Assembly: GCA_013694585.1 (NCBI GenBank)
Contig: JACDCB010000123.1
Coordinates: 1-34,726, forward strand
DNA length: 34,726 nucleotides
Source: Candidatus Nitrosopumilus sp.
GTDB lineage: Archaea > Thermoproteota > Nitrososphaeria > Nitrososphaerales > Nitrososphaeraceae
Direction: 5' to 3'
Of this stretch, positions 17,045-25,205 are shown one piece after another (positions within the stretch are counted from its first letter, which is position 1; each line of letters opens with the position of its first letter). The notes beneath the pieces were generated by a model. The model saw only the letters and a list, made by a program, of their open reading frames with translations, had not been told where the DNA came from and did not search any database. The translations under genes and the position numbers were made by a program.

Positions 17045-17907
17045 TTTATATTTCAACTTCATTGAGATTTGATGTTTCCATTCCAGATTCATTCCTTTAT
17101 GATGTTTCGACAGAAATTGATAAAACACTGAAAATCTTTCAATTATCAAGAGCTTTATCGATTTTTAGGGTTAATAATGTATATATATATCATGACAAAA
17201 TACTGAACGCAAGCAAAAATGATCTTCAATTTATGGTAACTATTCTAGAATATCTTGATACACCTCAATATTTAAGGAGGAAACTTTATCCTAAACTTGA
17301 AATATTAAAAAATGTTGGAAAGCTCCATCCAGTAAGATCGCATCATCATAAAGACAGGGTAGAAATAAGAGACGTAAAAAGTGGCGAAGTTAGGGTCGGG
17401 GTCGTTGAGAAAGGACGGGACGCCTATTTTGTAGATGTTGGATTAAGCATTCCAATTGAGTATAATGGAAAATATAAGCATGATGGTAGGAAAGTTAATG
17501 TAAAGTTATTAAAACACAAGAATTCCATTGATGCAATTGATATCGAAAAAAACGAAATAACTGAGCTATATTGGGGATACAACGTATATCAAATAAAAGA
17601 TTTGAAAAATATTATGGAAAAATTTCCGATATCAAACATTATCCTTACCTCGAAACATGCGAAATACTTTAACCCCTCTGATAACGAGTTCTCTAAGATG
17701 AATCGATCTTCAGACAATAATTCAATTTTAGTTGTTTTTGGATCACCAAAATTTGGGTTAAATTCGATTTTGTCAAAGGATAAAATGAACATTTCTAAAT
17801 ATTATTCCTATAACTTCTTTCCAAATCAAGGTACCCAAACCGTTAGGTTAGAGGAATCAATATACGGAGTATTGTCTATCCTGAATATTTGTTTATTTTC
17901 TCTCTAG
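17041..17907 (+). CDS. SPOUT-family RNA methyltransferase (DUF171/C9orf114-like)
   Basis: A 288-residue member of the SPOUT class (Methyltrn_RNA_3 family), putative RNA methyltransferases with a C-terminal knot that binds S-adenosylmethionine. Signs are the N-terminal FDVSIPDSFLYD, the inserted OB-like region (VEIRDVKSGEVRVGVVEKG), LVVFGSPKFGL in the knot, and NFFPNQGTQTVRLEESI at the end. The start is GTG overlapping the previous stop. Its position directly upstream of uL3 is a recurrent archaeal arrangement and suggests rRNA as substrate, which is inference. Confidence 0.85.
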   Translation: MIYISTSLRFDVSIPDSFLYDVSTEIDKTLKIFQLSRALSIFRVNNVYIYHDKILNASKNDLQFMVTILEYLDTPQYLRRKLYPKLEILKNVGKLHPVRSHHHKDRVEIRDVKSGEVRVGVVEKGRDAYFVDVGLSIPIEYNGKYKHDGRKVNVKLLKHKNSIDAIDIEKNEITELYWGYNVYQIKDLKNIMEKFPISNIILTSKHAKYFNPSDNEFSKMNRSSDNNSILVVFGSPKFGLNSILSKDKMNISKYYSYNFFPNQGTQTVRLEESIYGVLSILNICLFSL

Positions 17908-17924
17908 TCCGTTAATAGCGATAA

Positions 17925-17940
17925 TAAACTTATTAAAGGG
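17925..17940 (+). promoter_or_regulatory. TATA-like element before the ribosomal cluster
   Basis: AACTTATTAAAGGG lies about 25-35 nt upstream of the uL3 ATG at 17962. It would give the ribosomal operon its own start apart from read-through from the methyltransferase. Confidence 0.45.
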
Positions 17941-17961
17941 ATCCGAAAAATTTTTGTATCT

Positions 17962-18960
17962 ATGGGTCACCGAAAATATAGCGCACCACGAAGAGGTAGT
18001 ATTGCATTTCGACCACGGGCCAGAGCACAGAGCTTAGAAGCTCGAATCAGAACATGGCCCGAAGATTTTAGTCGTAATAATGTTGGCTTGGTTGGATTTG
18101 CCGGATTTAAAGTAGGTCAAATTCAGGTAATGACAGTTGATGATAAGGAGAAGACTCCAAATTATGGTAAGCCATTAATGAATCATTCTACAGTGATATC
18201 CTTGCCGCCTTTAAAAATAGTTGGAATTCGAGGTTATTCCGAAGATGGGTACGGTAAGCATGCATTATTCGATGTATATTCTAAAGAAAGCATTAAAGAT
18301 TTATCTTCAAAGTACAAAACCAAGTATTCAGAGGATGGATTAAAAAAAGCTGAAGGAATGATCGGATCTGTTAAACACTTAAACGCTGTAGTTGCAGTGT
18401 TTCCTAATAAAATCGGAATATCGCAGAAAGTCCCATTTATATATGAAATTCCAGTATCTGGCGGTGATAATCAGGTCAAGTTTGAATTCTTAAAGTCTAA
18501 ACTAGGTCAAGAAGTTAGAGTAACCGATGTTTTCAAAACAGGACAGAATATCGATGTTCATGGGATAACTAGAGGTAAGGGTGTTGAAGGTCCAATTACG
18601 AGATTTGGTGTTAAGAGAAAACAACACAAATCAAGGAAAAGTGTTAGAGCTGTTGGAACGTTAGGTCCTATATCACCGGCAGTGGTAATGTATACTGTGG
18701 CAAGACAAGGACAAAGAGGGTTTCACCAGCGTACAGAATATAACAAAAGGATCCTAGTTATGTCAAATTCCGATAATACCGAATTGGTAAATATTAATCC
18801 AAAAGGAGGGTTCAAACATTTTGGGTTAGTAGATGGAGATTATATGATAGTGAGAGGAACTATACCTGGAGTACCGAAGAGATTAATAAAGTTGAGACAA
18901 CCTATAAGGAGCAAACAATCAAAAATAAGTGAACCCAAGGTATTGGAGGTAATTGTATAG
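17962..18960 (+). CDS. rpl3: Ribosomal protein uL3
   Basis: A 332-residue large-subunit protein near the peptidyl-transferase centre. The archaeal N-terminus GHRKYSAPRRGSIAFRPRAR and the loop regions DVHGITRGKGVEGPITRFGV and GQRGFHQRTEYNKRI are diagnostic. It is the first gene of the ribosomal cluster. Its stop is immediately followed by the uL4 ATG. Confidence 0.98.
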   Translation: MGHRKYSAPRRGSIAFRPRARAQSLEARIRTWPEDFSRNNVGLVGFAGFKVGQIQVMTVDDKEKTPNYGKPLMNHSTVISLPPLKIVGIRGYSEDGYGKHALFDVYSKESIKDLSSKYKTKYSEDGLKKAEGMIGSVKHLNAVVAVFPNKIGISQKVPFIYEIPVSGGDNQVKFEFLKSKLGQEVRVTDVFKTGQNIDVHGITRGKGVEGPITRFGVKRKQHKSRKSVRAVGTLGPISPAVVMYTVARQGQRGFHQRTEYNKRILVMSNSDNTELVNINPKGGFKHFGLVDGDYMIVRGTIPGVPKRLIKLRQPIRSKQSKISEPKVLEVIV

Positions 18961-19773
18961 ATGAAGACAAAACTATTCGACTTAAAAGGTAATCAAACCG
19001 AAGATATAGATCTACCTCCATTGTTTAATTTTCCATATCGTCCTGAGATTATTAAAAAGGCATTCGTTAATCTGTATTCTCACCGTTTCCAGAAACAGGG
19101 TAGGTATCCAGCTGCTGGGGAAATTGTGAGTGCTGAATCTAGGAATACCGGTTTAGGCATCGCCCGTCTTGCAAGAGCAAGAGGTGAAGGATTTTCTCGT
19201 GCAGGCCAAGCAGCCGGAGTAGCTGGTGTAAGAAAAGGCAGGCTCGCACATCCACCAGAATCTTGGAAGGTCACTCATAAAAAACTGAACAAAAAGGAAA
19301 ACACTATAGCTCTTCTCTCTGCTATATCGTCAACCCGCCAAAGCGAACTAATAATCAACAGAGGTCATTTAATAGAAGGGTTAAAATCTTTTCCAATTGT
19401 AGTAACTAACGATTTAGAAAATGTGAGCAAAACCAAAAACTTGCTTGACGTTTTACGTCTACTAGGATTAGAAGAAGATGTTAAAAGAGTTGAACAATCC
19501 ATTAAGAAGCGTTCTGGGAAGGCCAAGAGGAGAGGCCGTCCTAACCGAGTTGGCAAAAGTGCATTAATAGTTGTTGGTAATAGTGACTGTGAGTTATTGA
19601 AATTGGATAATTCGATACCTGGGATTGGGATAAAATGCGTAAAGGATATAAGTGTTTTAGATCTTGCACCCGGTGCCAGACCAATAAGGCTAGTGGTGTT
19701 CTCGCAAAATTCATTAGAAGAATTGAGTAATCTGAAAATTCCGAAAAATATAATCCTGGAGAACTCGACATGA
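18961..19773 (+). CDS. rpl4: Ribosomal protein uL4
   Basis: A 270-residue protein whose loop LARARGEGFSRAGQAAGVAG and following RKGRLAHPPESWK reach into the exit tunnel. It directly abuts uL3 with no gap; a Shine-Dalgarno GGAGGT sits in the end of rpl3 at 18945-18950, 10 nt before the ATG. The long antisense ORFs over this gene are shadows. Confidence 0.97.
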   Translation: MKTKLFDLKGNQTEDIDLPPLFNFPYRPEIIKKAFVNLYSHRFQKQGRYPAAGEIVSAESRNTGLGIARLARARGEGFSRAGQAAGVAGVRKGRLAHPPESWKVTHKKLNKKENTIALLSAISSTRQSELIINRGHLIEGLKSFPIVVTNDLENVSKTKNLLDVLRLLGLEEDVKRVEQSIKKRSGKAKRRGRPNRVGKSALIVVGNSDCELLKLDNSIPGIGIKCVKDISVLDLAPGARPIRLVVFSQNSLEELSNLKIPKNIILENST

Positions 19774-20069
19774 ATGAATTTATATATAATAAAAAAATTG
19801 AAATAAATGCCGATATCGCGAGTAAGATAATACTCGAGCCTTATGTAACCGAAAAGACTTTTAATATAATAGAAAAAGAGAACAAACTTAGTTTTATTGT
19901 CCATAATAAGGCCAACAAAGGTCAAATCATCAAAGCAATGAAGATAATCTATGAGGCAGAGATTAGTGAAGTAAATACTTTTAATACCATTAGAGGTAAG
20001 AAAGCAATTATGAAATTTAAGAATGTGGATGGCGCAAGACAGCTCGCAACTAATTTAGGTTTGGTGTAA
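19770..20069 (+). CDS. rpl23: Ribosomal protein uL23
   Basis: A 99-residue protein of the tunnel exit. ILEPYVTEKTFNIIEKENKL, VHNKANKGQIIKAM and VNTFNTIRGKKAIMKF fit the family. The N-terminal 15 residues (NEFIYNKKIEINADI) are a small extension relative to the core. It overlaps rpl4 by 4 bases (ATGA). In most prokaryotes uL2 follows; here a 62-base gap and then uS19 follow. Confidence 0.95.
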   Translation: MNEFIYNKKIEINADIASKIILEPYVTEKTFNIIEKENKLSFIVHNKANKGQIIKAMKIIYEAEISEVNTFNTIRGKKAIMKFKNVDGARQLATNLGLV

Positions 20070-20131
20070 AATATGGAAAATTATGCTAAAGAGACTGAAT
20101 TAAAAATTATTTGTAGGATTAGGTAAAAAAA
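20070..20131 (+). other. 62-base spacer where uL2 would be expected
   Basis: The gap between rpl23 and rps19 holds only a 17-codon frame (ATG 20073 to TAA 20126; MENYAKETELKIICRIR), with no resemblance to uL2. An AGGATTAGG run near 20115-20123 may serve as the ribosome-binding site for rps19. Confidence 0.5.
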
Positions 20132-20539
20132 ATGGTACGCGAATTTAAATTCAAAGGATATTCCGGCGAACAAATCCAAAAACTTTCAATTGAGACACTT
20201 ATGCCACTCTTAAATTCAAGGCAGAGGCGATCTTTGGACAAGAGGCTATCTACTTATATGAATGATGAAAAGAGAAAATTCAGAGAAGATTTGAAATTAG
20301 CTAGGGATGGTAAACTTAAAGGTCAATTAAAAACCCATCTAAGGGATATGATTATTTTGCCCGACATGATAGGATTAACGGTATTGGTTCACAATGGAAA
20401 AGAATTTGTTTCTTATGTTATAAAGCCTGAAATGGTCGGTCATTATCTAGGGGAATATGCTATTACCAATAAACGAGTTCAACATGGAACACCTGGTGTT
20501 GGTTCATCACGATCCAGCTTGTATGTCCCATTAAAGTGA
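20132..20539 (+). CDS. rps19: Ribosomal protein uS19
   Basis: A 135-residue small-subunit head protein of the archaeal/eukaryotic length. KTHLRDMIILPDMIGLTVLVHNGKEF and HYLGEYAITNKRVQHGTPGVG are hallmark segments. The extended N-terminus (REFKFKGYSGEQIQKLSIE) is usual in archaea. It ends 5 bases before rpl22. Confidence 0.97.
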   Translation: MVREFKFKGYSGEQIQKLSIETLMPLLNSRQRRSLDKRLSTYMNDEKRKFREDLKLARDGKLKGQLKTHLRDMIILPDMIGLTVLVHNGKEFVSYVIKPEMVGHYLGEYAITNKRVQHGTPGVGSSRSSLYVPLK

Positions 20540-20544
20540 TATAG

Positions 20545-21018
20545 ATGCCGGATTATTCTTATTCTTTTCAAAAGTATGAAAAGTCAAGACATGTAAGGGC
20601 TGCAATAAGGGACAAATCTATCTCCCATAAGCATTCTAGAGAAATTGCTATAGCCATAAACAACAAAAGTATAGAAAAAGCAAGGGAGTTTCTGGAGGAT
20701 GTTTTGATAAGAAAAATAGCAGTTCCGTACAGGAGATATAACAATGAAGTAGCTCATAGATCAAACATACGAGATGGTTTTTGTTCTGGGAGATACCCAC
20801 ACAAATCAACATCCGAGTTCTTGAAGATGCTAGACAATCTAGAATCTAATGCAGAGTACAAGGGAATGGATTTGGATAGACTCAAAATCATTTCCGTAGT
20901 TGTTCATAAGGGAACAAAATTGAAGAGATTCACCCCGAGAGCTATGGGAAGAGCAAGTCCCAAATATGATACTCTGGTTCATGTTGAAATTGTAGCCATG
21001 GAAGGTAGGTCATCTTAA
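20545..21018 (+). CDS. rpl22: Ribosomal protein uL22
   Basis: A 157-residue protein with HVRAAIRDKSISHKHSREIA at the start, RKIAVPYRRYNNEVAHR in the middle and FTPRAMGRASPKYDTLVHVE near the end, the last being the beta-hairpin and signature region. It is followed without gap by rps3, whose TTG start adjoins its TAA stop. Confidence 0.96.
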   Translation: MPDYSYSFQKYEKSRHVRAAIRDKSISHKHSREIAIAINNKSIEKAREFLEDVLIRKIAVPYRRYNNEVAHRSNIRDGFCSGRYPHKSTSEFLKMLDNLESNAEYKGMDLDRLKIISVVVHKGTKLKRFTPRAMGRASPKYDTLVHVEIVAMEGRSS

Positions 21019-21747
21019 TTGAACGCAATCAAAAACGTTTTAAAAAACAATTATCGTAATACTGAATTGGACGAATTTCTAAAAGAGGAATTAAAGGATG
21101 CCGGATTTGGAGGTGCTGATATTCAAAAATCTCCTCTGGGTACTAGACTAACCTTGTACGTGACGAGACCGGGACTTGTTATTGGAAGGAAGGGAAGTGG
21201 TATTAGGGATCTTACGTCTAAGTTGGAGGTAAGATTTGGATTAACCAATCCACAAATTTCAGTAGTTGAGGTAGAAGTACCCGAATTAAATCCTAAGATA
21301 ATGTGCAACAGGCTAGCACAACTCATTGAAAGAGGCACGGCTTTCAGACGAGCTGCATTGTGGACAGTAAAAACCATAGAGAATGCTGGAGCACTAGGTG
21401 TTGAGGTGACAATTTCCGGAAAGTTACGTAGCGAAAGAGCTCATTTTGAAAAACATTCTTCTGGGATTATTCCAAAAAGTGGTAACATGGCGGATAAAGT
21501 CGTCCGTGAAGGCATTACACACGTCCTAACAAAAATGGGAATTATGGGAATTAGACTTAAGATTGCGATAAAAAATGCTACACCACCAGAATTTGAACTC
21601 ATAACTAATTTCAAAGATCACAATAATCAAAAAAGCCAAGCAGATGATAAAAATCTGTCAGGTTCAAATGAGAGTAATATGCCGGACCCTAATGAAACAA
21701 AACAGCAGAAAGAAATAATAGAAAATAAAGGAGAGATAAATAAATAA
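21019..21747 (+). CDS. rps3: Ribosomal protein uS3
   Basis: A 242-residue protein with a KH domain (PGLVIGRKGSGIRDLTSKLE) and the C-terminal domain GALGVEVTISGKLRSERAHF plus GIMGIRLKIAIKNATPPEF. A charged, Asn/Gln/Lys-rich tail of about 35 residues follows. It starts at TTG directly behind the rpl22 stop, with a purine-rich GGTAGG upstream. Confidence 0.97.
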   Translation: MNAIKNVLKNNYRNTELDEFLKEELKDAGFGGADIQKSPLGTRLTLYVTRPGLVIGRKGSGIRDLTSKLEVRFGLTNPQISVVEVEVPELNPKIMCNRLAQLIERGTAFRRAALWTVKTIENAGALGVEVTISGKLRSERAHFEKHSSGIIPKSGNMADKVVREGITHVLTKMGIMGIRLKIAIKNATPPEFELITNFKDHNNQKSQADDKNLSGSNESNMPDPNETKQQKEIIENKGEINK

Positions 21748-21957
21748 TTGTCAAGAAATAAGACCAAAACATTAAGACAATTTAACGATGATGATCTTAA
21801 GGATAAACTAAGTGATTTGAAAGTCGATCTAGCCAAGCTTCGTTCTGAGGCAATTAAGGGGACTTTAAAGAAAGAAGCTGGAGTAATTAGGTGGAAGAGA
21901 AGAGACATAGCAAGAATACTTACGTTGATGAATGAAAGAACTGGAGGTAAGAAGTAG
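21748..21957 (+). CDS. rpl29: Ribosomal protein uL29
   Basis: A 69-residue two-helix protein of the tunnel exit: RQFNDDDLKDKLSDLKVDLAK, then GTLKKEAGVIRWKRRDIARI. TTG start directly after the rps3 stop. It ends three bases before rnp1, and its last codons carry the GGAGGT that serves rnp1. Confidence 0.95.
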   Translation: MSRNKTKTLRQFNDDDLKDKLSDLKVDLAKLRSEAIKGTLKKEAGVIRWKRRDIARILTLMNERTGGKK

Positions 21958-21960
21958 AAA

Positions 21961-22236
21961 ATGCAGGCAGGCAACCAAATTCACTATAATGAATATCTTG
22001 GCAAATTTGTTAAAATTAACAAAGCAAGGAATGCGAGGAATTCCAACATATCCGGAACTGTTGTGAACGAAACAAAGAATATGTTATACTTGAGTGATCA
22101 TAAAAGCAAAAACGTCATAAAGGTTCCCAAAGGTGAAATCTGTGAATATGAAATTTGCCATAATAGTGGAACTTGTACACTCGATGGCAAGCGATTATTA
22201 GGCAGGCCCGAGGAATTAGTTAACAAAGTAAAGTGA
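21961..22236 (+). CDS. rnp1: RNase P protein component 1 (Rpp29/Pop4)
   Basis: A 91-residue Rpp29-family protein, an archaeal RNase P subunit that with the catalytic RNA removes 5' leaders of pre-tRNAs. The Sm-like barrel core is seen in EYLGKFVKINKARNARNSNISGTVVNETKNMLYL and VIKVPKGEICEYEI. Its place between uL29 and uS17 is the standard archaeal location. A GGAGGT at 21943-21948 lies 12 nt before the ATG. It overlaps the GTG start option of rps17 by 4 bases. Confidence 0.9.
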   Translation: MQAGNQIHYNEYLGKFVKINKARNARNSNISGTVVNETKNMLYLSDHKSKNVIKVPKGEICEYEICHNSGTCTLDGKRLLGRPEELVNKVK

Positions 22237-22241
22237 TTATT

Positions 22242-22565
22242 ATGGTTAAGAATATTGGTATCCAAGTAAAAGCTCCAAAGAAGACATGCAATAATAGATA
22301 TTGTCCGTTTTGCGGCTCCCTATCACTAAGAGGAAAATTGATAGTAGGGACGGTAGTTAGTCATAAAGGGAAAAATATGGTTGTTGTAGAGCGAGAATAT
22401 TCAAGATTTGTAGACAAGTACAAAAGATACGAGAGAAGCAAATCCAGAATCCATGCTTTCATATCTGATTGCATGGATGTATCCGACGGAAACAAAGTCA
22501 AAATTGCAGAATGTCGACCGTTGTCGAAAACCATATCATTTGCTGTTGTGGAGGTAAGTGAATAA
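22242..22565 (+). CDS. rps17: Ribosomal protein uS17
   Basis: An OB-fold small-subunit protein of about 107 residues. The Cys-containing archaeal N-terminus CNNRYCPFCGSLSLRGKL, then VGTVVSHKGKNMVVVEREYS and KYKRYERSKSRIHAFISDC, fit the family. The track starts at GTG 22233, overlapping rnp1; the ATG at 22242 (MVKNIGIQV) is equally possible and is what I used. Confidence 0.95.
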   Translation: MVKNIGIQVKAPKKTCNNRYCPFCGSLSLRGKLIVGTVVSHKGKNMVVVEREYSRFVDKYKRYERSKSRIHAFISDCMDVSDGNKVKIAECRPLSKTISFAVVEVSE

Positions 22566-22567
22566 AC

Positions 22568-23002
22568 TTGTCAACTAAATCAAGAGCCGTATCCTCAAGA
22601 GGAGTAGAAGAATTCAGGCCTTATGTTACGAGGGCACTTCCAATAATGGCACAACTTGTTTGCGCAGACAATACGGGCGCAAAAATACTACAAATTGCTC
22701 AAGTTACGCGGTACAAGGGGAGACATTCGAGGCTACCTGCCGCCGCCGTTGGTGATTTCGTAACGGTAACTGTAAAAAAAGGACCAGCTGAACTCAGAAA
22801 ACAAATTTTTGGAGCTGTCATAGTTAGGCAGAAATACCCAATCAGGAGGTTGAATGGTGTTCGAGTATCTTTTGAAGATAATGCGGCGGTTCTGGTTACA
22901 ACAGAGGGCGAAATTAAAGGAACAGACCTGAAAGGGCCTGTGGCTGCAGAAGCAGCTGAAAAGTGGCCAAGGATTGCTAATTTAGCATCCATGATCATTT
23001 GA
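22568..23002 (+). CDS. rpl14: Ribosomal protein uL14
   Basis: A 144-residue protein with CADNTGAKILQIAQVTRYKG and VTVKKGPAELRKQIFGAVIVRQ, and the archaeal C-terminus TDLKGPVAAEAAEKWPRIAN. The start is TTG with a GGAGGT at 22550-22555. Its TGA overlaps the TTG of rpl24. Confidence 0.97.
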   Translation: MSTKSRAVSSRGVEEFRPYVTRALPIMAQLVCADNTGAKILQIAQVTRYKGRHSRLPAAAVGDFVTVTVKKGPAELRKQIFGAVIVRQKYPIRRLNGVRVSFEDNAAVLVTTEGEIKGTDLKGPVAAEAAEKWPRIANLASMII

Positions 23003-23382
23003 GTGAAAAGAAAATGAAAAGAAAGTCAAATAATATATGTTCAAATTTATCCAGCAATCTAAAGAAGGAGTACAATAGGAGGAGCTTGAGAATAGTCAAA
23101 GGAGATTCAGTCAAAATCATGAGAGGCGAATACAAAGGCGTAGAAGGAAAGGTAGAGAAATTAAATACTTTGAAGGGGCGATTAAGTATAGAGGGCGTTC
23201 AAAGGGAAAAAATCAAAGGCGGTCAAGTTAAAGTTCAGATTCATGCCTCCAATGTTCGTATTATGTCATTGCTCCTGGATGACAAATATCGAAAGAATAA
23301 GATAGGAAATCAGGAACAAATTAATAAATCATCAAGAAAACAAACAGTGAAAACACCTGAAAAAAATGAGGAAAAGAAGTGA
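22999..23382 (+). CDS. rpl24: Ribosomal protein uL24
   Basis: A 127-residue KOW-domain protein: LRIVKGDSVKIMRGEYKGVEGKVEKLNT, then VQIHASNVRIMSL. The C-terminal third is Lys/Asn/Glu-rich and probably flexible. TTG start in the 4-base overlap TTGA with rpl14. Confidence 0.94.
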   Translation: MSEKKMKRKSNNICSNLSSNLKKEYNRRSLRIVKGDSVKIMRGEYKGVEGKVEKLNTLKGRLSIEGVQREKIKGGQVKVQIHASNVRIMSLLLDDKYRKNKIGNQEQINKSSRKQTVKTPEKNEEKK

Positions 23383-23389
23383 AAATTAA

Positions 23390-24112
23390 ATGGTAAAAAA
23401 AAGTGGAAGTACTAAATTAAAAAGACAAATGGCGCCTAAATTTTGGGATATTAAACGAAAAGACTCTCCTTTCATCCTGGCACCTAGGCCTGGCCCTTAT
23501 TCAAAAACAAAATGCTATTCGATCGGTGTATTGATTCGTGATGTTTTGCACCTATGTTTTAATTTAACTGAAGCTAAGAGAATATTAAACTCTGGACAAA
23601 TCAAAGTGGATGGTAAAATTAGAAGGGATGGGCGTTTTGGTGTCGGAATTATGGATGTTGTAGAGGTAGTACCAAATGGGGTAGCTTATAGAATGGTGCC
23701 GAAAGGTTCAAAATTACTAGTTCCCACTCAAACTACAGAAAAATCATTAAAATTGTTAAAGATTACTAGTAAGGTAAGCTATCGAGGAAATAAAATTCAA
23801 TACGGGTTTCACGATGGCAAAACCTTGATATCGGATAATAAAGATATGAATGTAGGTGATTCCTGTCTGGTAACAATTCCTGAAATAAATATAGAACAAC
23901 ATATTAAGTTTGAGACTGGATGTAGTATTCTTGTAGTTCAGGGTGAAAACGCTGGTAAGATTGGTAAAGTAGAAGAGATTAAGGATGGGATGTTTTCGTT
24001 ACCTAAAAGAGTAGTGTTAACATTGGATGAAAAAACCGTGGAATTACCAGTTGGTATAGTAATGCCGGTCGGTGTTGAAAAACCTGTATTGGAGGTGTTA
24101 GTTAATGAGTGA
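23390..24112 (+). CDS. rps4e: Ribosomal protein eS4
   Basis: A 240-residue archaeal/eukaryotic-type S4e. MAPKFWDIKRKDSPFILAPRPGPY begins the S4-type RNA-binding domain, LTEAKRILNSGQIKVDGKIRRD is its core, and a KOW segment GENAGKIGKVEEI lies near the end. It has no bacterial counterpart and so marks the cluster as archaeal. It overlaps rpl5 by 8 bases. Confidence 0.97.
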   Translation: MVKKSGSTKLKRQMAPKFWDIKRKDSPFILAPRPGPYSKTKCYSIGVLIRDVLHLCFNLTEAKRILNSGQIKVDGKIRRDGRFGVGIMDVVEVVPNGVAYRMVPKGSKLLVPTQTTEKSLKLLKITSKVSYRGNKIQYGFHDGKTLISDNKDMNVGDSCLVTIPEINIEQHIKFETGCSILVVQGENAGKIGKVEEIKDGMFSLPKRVVLTLDEKTVELPVGIVMPVGVEKPVLEVLVNE

Positions 24113-24623
24113 AAATAAGATCAACCTTATGAAAGAAATTCACGTTTCTAAGGTGGTCATTAATATTGGTGTAGGTAAATCGGGAGATCCTGTTGAGAAA
24201 GCCAAATATGCTTTATCTGAGCTAACCGGTAAAACTCCAAGTGTAAGGGGTGCAAAAAAAAGCGTAAGGGATTTTGGCATTCATAAAGGTGAACCCATAG
24301 GTGCAATGGTTACCCTGAGACGAACAGATGCCACAAACTTTTTAAGACGAGTAATGGAATCAAAGAGGAATGTGATAAAGAATTCATCATTTGATAATAA
24401 TGGTAACATATCGTTTGGAATCCATGAACATATTGATATTCCTGGTACAAAGTACAATCCTGATATCGGTATATTTGGAATGGATGTATGCGCCGCATTG
24501 ACAAGACCTGGCTACAGAGTTTCCAAAAGGAGAAATCCGAGTAAGATCGGCAAAAATCATAAAATTACAAAAGATGAGTCGATAGAATTCTTTAAGGCTC
24601 AATTTGGAGTTGAAGTCAATTGA
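24105..24623 (+). CDS. rpl5: Ribosomal protein uL5
   Basis: A 172-residue central-protuberance protein that contacts 5S rRNA. IHVSKVVINIGVGKSGDPVEKA, FGIHKGEPIGAMVTLRR and FGMDVCAALTRPGYRVSKR are diagnostic. A strong GGAGGT at 24091-24096 lies 8 nt before the ATG. Confidence 0.97.
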   Translation: MSENKINLMKEIHVSKVVINIGVGKSGDPVEKAKYALSELTGKTPSVRGAKKSVRDFGIHKGEPIGAMVTLRRTDATNFLRRVMESKRNVIKNSSFDNNGNISFGIHEHIDIPGTKYNPDIGIFGMDVCAALTRPGYRVSKRRNPSKIGKNHKITKDESIEFFKAQFGVEVN

Positions 24624-24802
24624 AAATTAAAATTAGAGATTACGCCCTCACGGGAAGAAAGAAGTTGGCCCACGGCAAGGGTACCCGTTGGTGCAAAAGG
24701 TGTGGATCTTTTAGTGGAATGATTTGTTCCTATGATCTTATGTTATGCAGAAGATGTTTTAGAGAAGTTGCCTTCTCACTAGGGTTCAGGAAATACGAAT
24801 AG
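24620..24802 (+). CDS. rps14: Ribosomal protein uS14 (zinc-binding form)
   Basis: A 60-residue protein with WCKRCGSFSGMI and LMLCRRCFREVAFSLGF, the two CxxC knuckles of the zinc form. The TTG start overlaps the rpl5 stop by 4 bases (TTGA). Confidence 0.95.
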   Translation: MKIKIRDYALTGRKKLAHGKGTRWCKRCGSFSGMICSYDLMLCRRCFREVAFSLGFRKYE

Positions 24803-24812
24803 GTGATTATGA

Positions 24813-25205
24813 ATGCCAGCATTAAATATTTTGTCTAATCTATTTACCACTTTATATAACAATGAAATGAGAAGGAAGCGAGAATGCATAGTATTACCAG
24901 CGTCAAAATTCTCAAGTGAAGTTTTAAGGGTCATGCAAAAGCAGAGATATATTGGAGAATTCGAACAGGTTGACGACGGGAGATTGGGTAAATTCAGAAT
25001 ACAACTCTTAGCAAAAATTAATAAATGTGGAATAATTACTCCTAGATTTAGTGTAAAGAAGGATCGATACTTAGATTGGGAACGTCAGTTTCTTCCTTCT
25101 TATAACATGGGTATTTTAATAGTATCCACTAGTAAAGGAATTATGTCTCACCATGATGCTCAAAATGAAGGATTAGGAGGTGCACTTATAGGTTATGTCT
25201 ACTAA
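24813..25205 (+). CDS. rps8: Ribosomal protein uS8
   Basis: A 130-residue protein with the N-terminal NILSNLFTTLYNNEMRRKRE, the YIGEFEQVDDGRLGKFRI segment, and a C-terminal STSKGIMSHHDAQNEGLGG-ALIGYVY typical of archaeal S8. It overlaps rpl6 by 11 bases. Confidence 0.96.
   Translation: MPALNILSNLFTTLYNNEMRRKRECIVLPASKFSSEVLRVMQKQRYIGEFEQVDDGRLGKFRIQLLAKINKCGIITPRFSVKKDRYLDWERQFLPSYNMGILIVSTSKGIMSHHDAQNEGLGGALIGYVY

Noticed and set aside
19365-19925. 186-aa minus-strand ORF over rpl4/rpl23
   Set aside because: It lies antisense to two certain ribosomal genes and its translation is low-complexity hydrophobic; it is a shadow.
20073-20126. 17-codon frame between rpl23 and rps19 as a relic of uL2
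   Set aside because: The peptide has no similarity to uL2 and is too short to judge; treated as spacer.
21627-21974. 115-aa minus-strand ORF over rps3/rpl29
   Set aside because: Antisense to two well-supported ribosomal genes and shows no recognisable motif.
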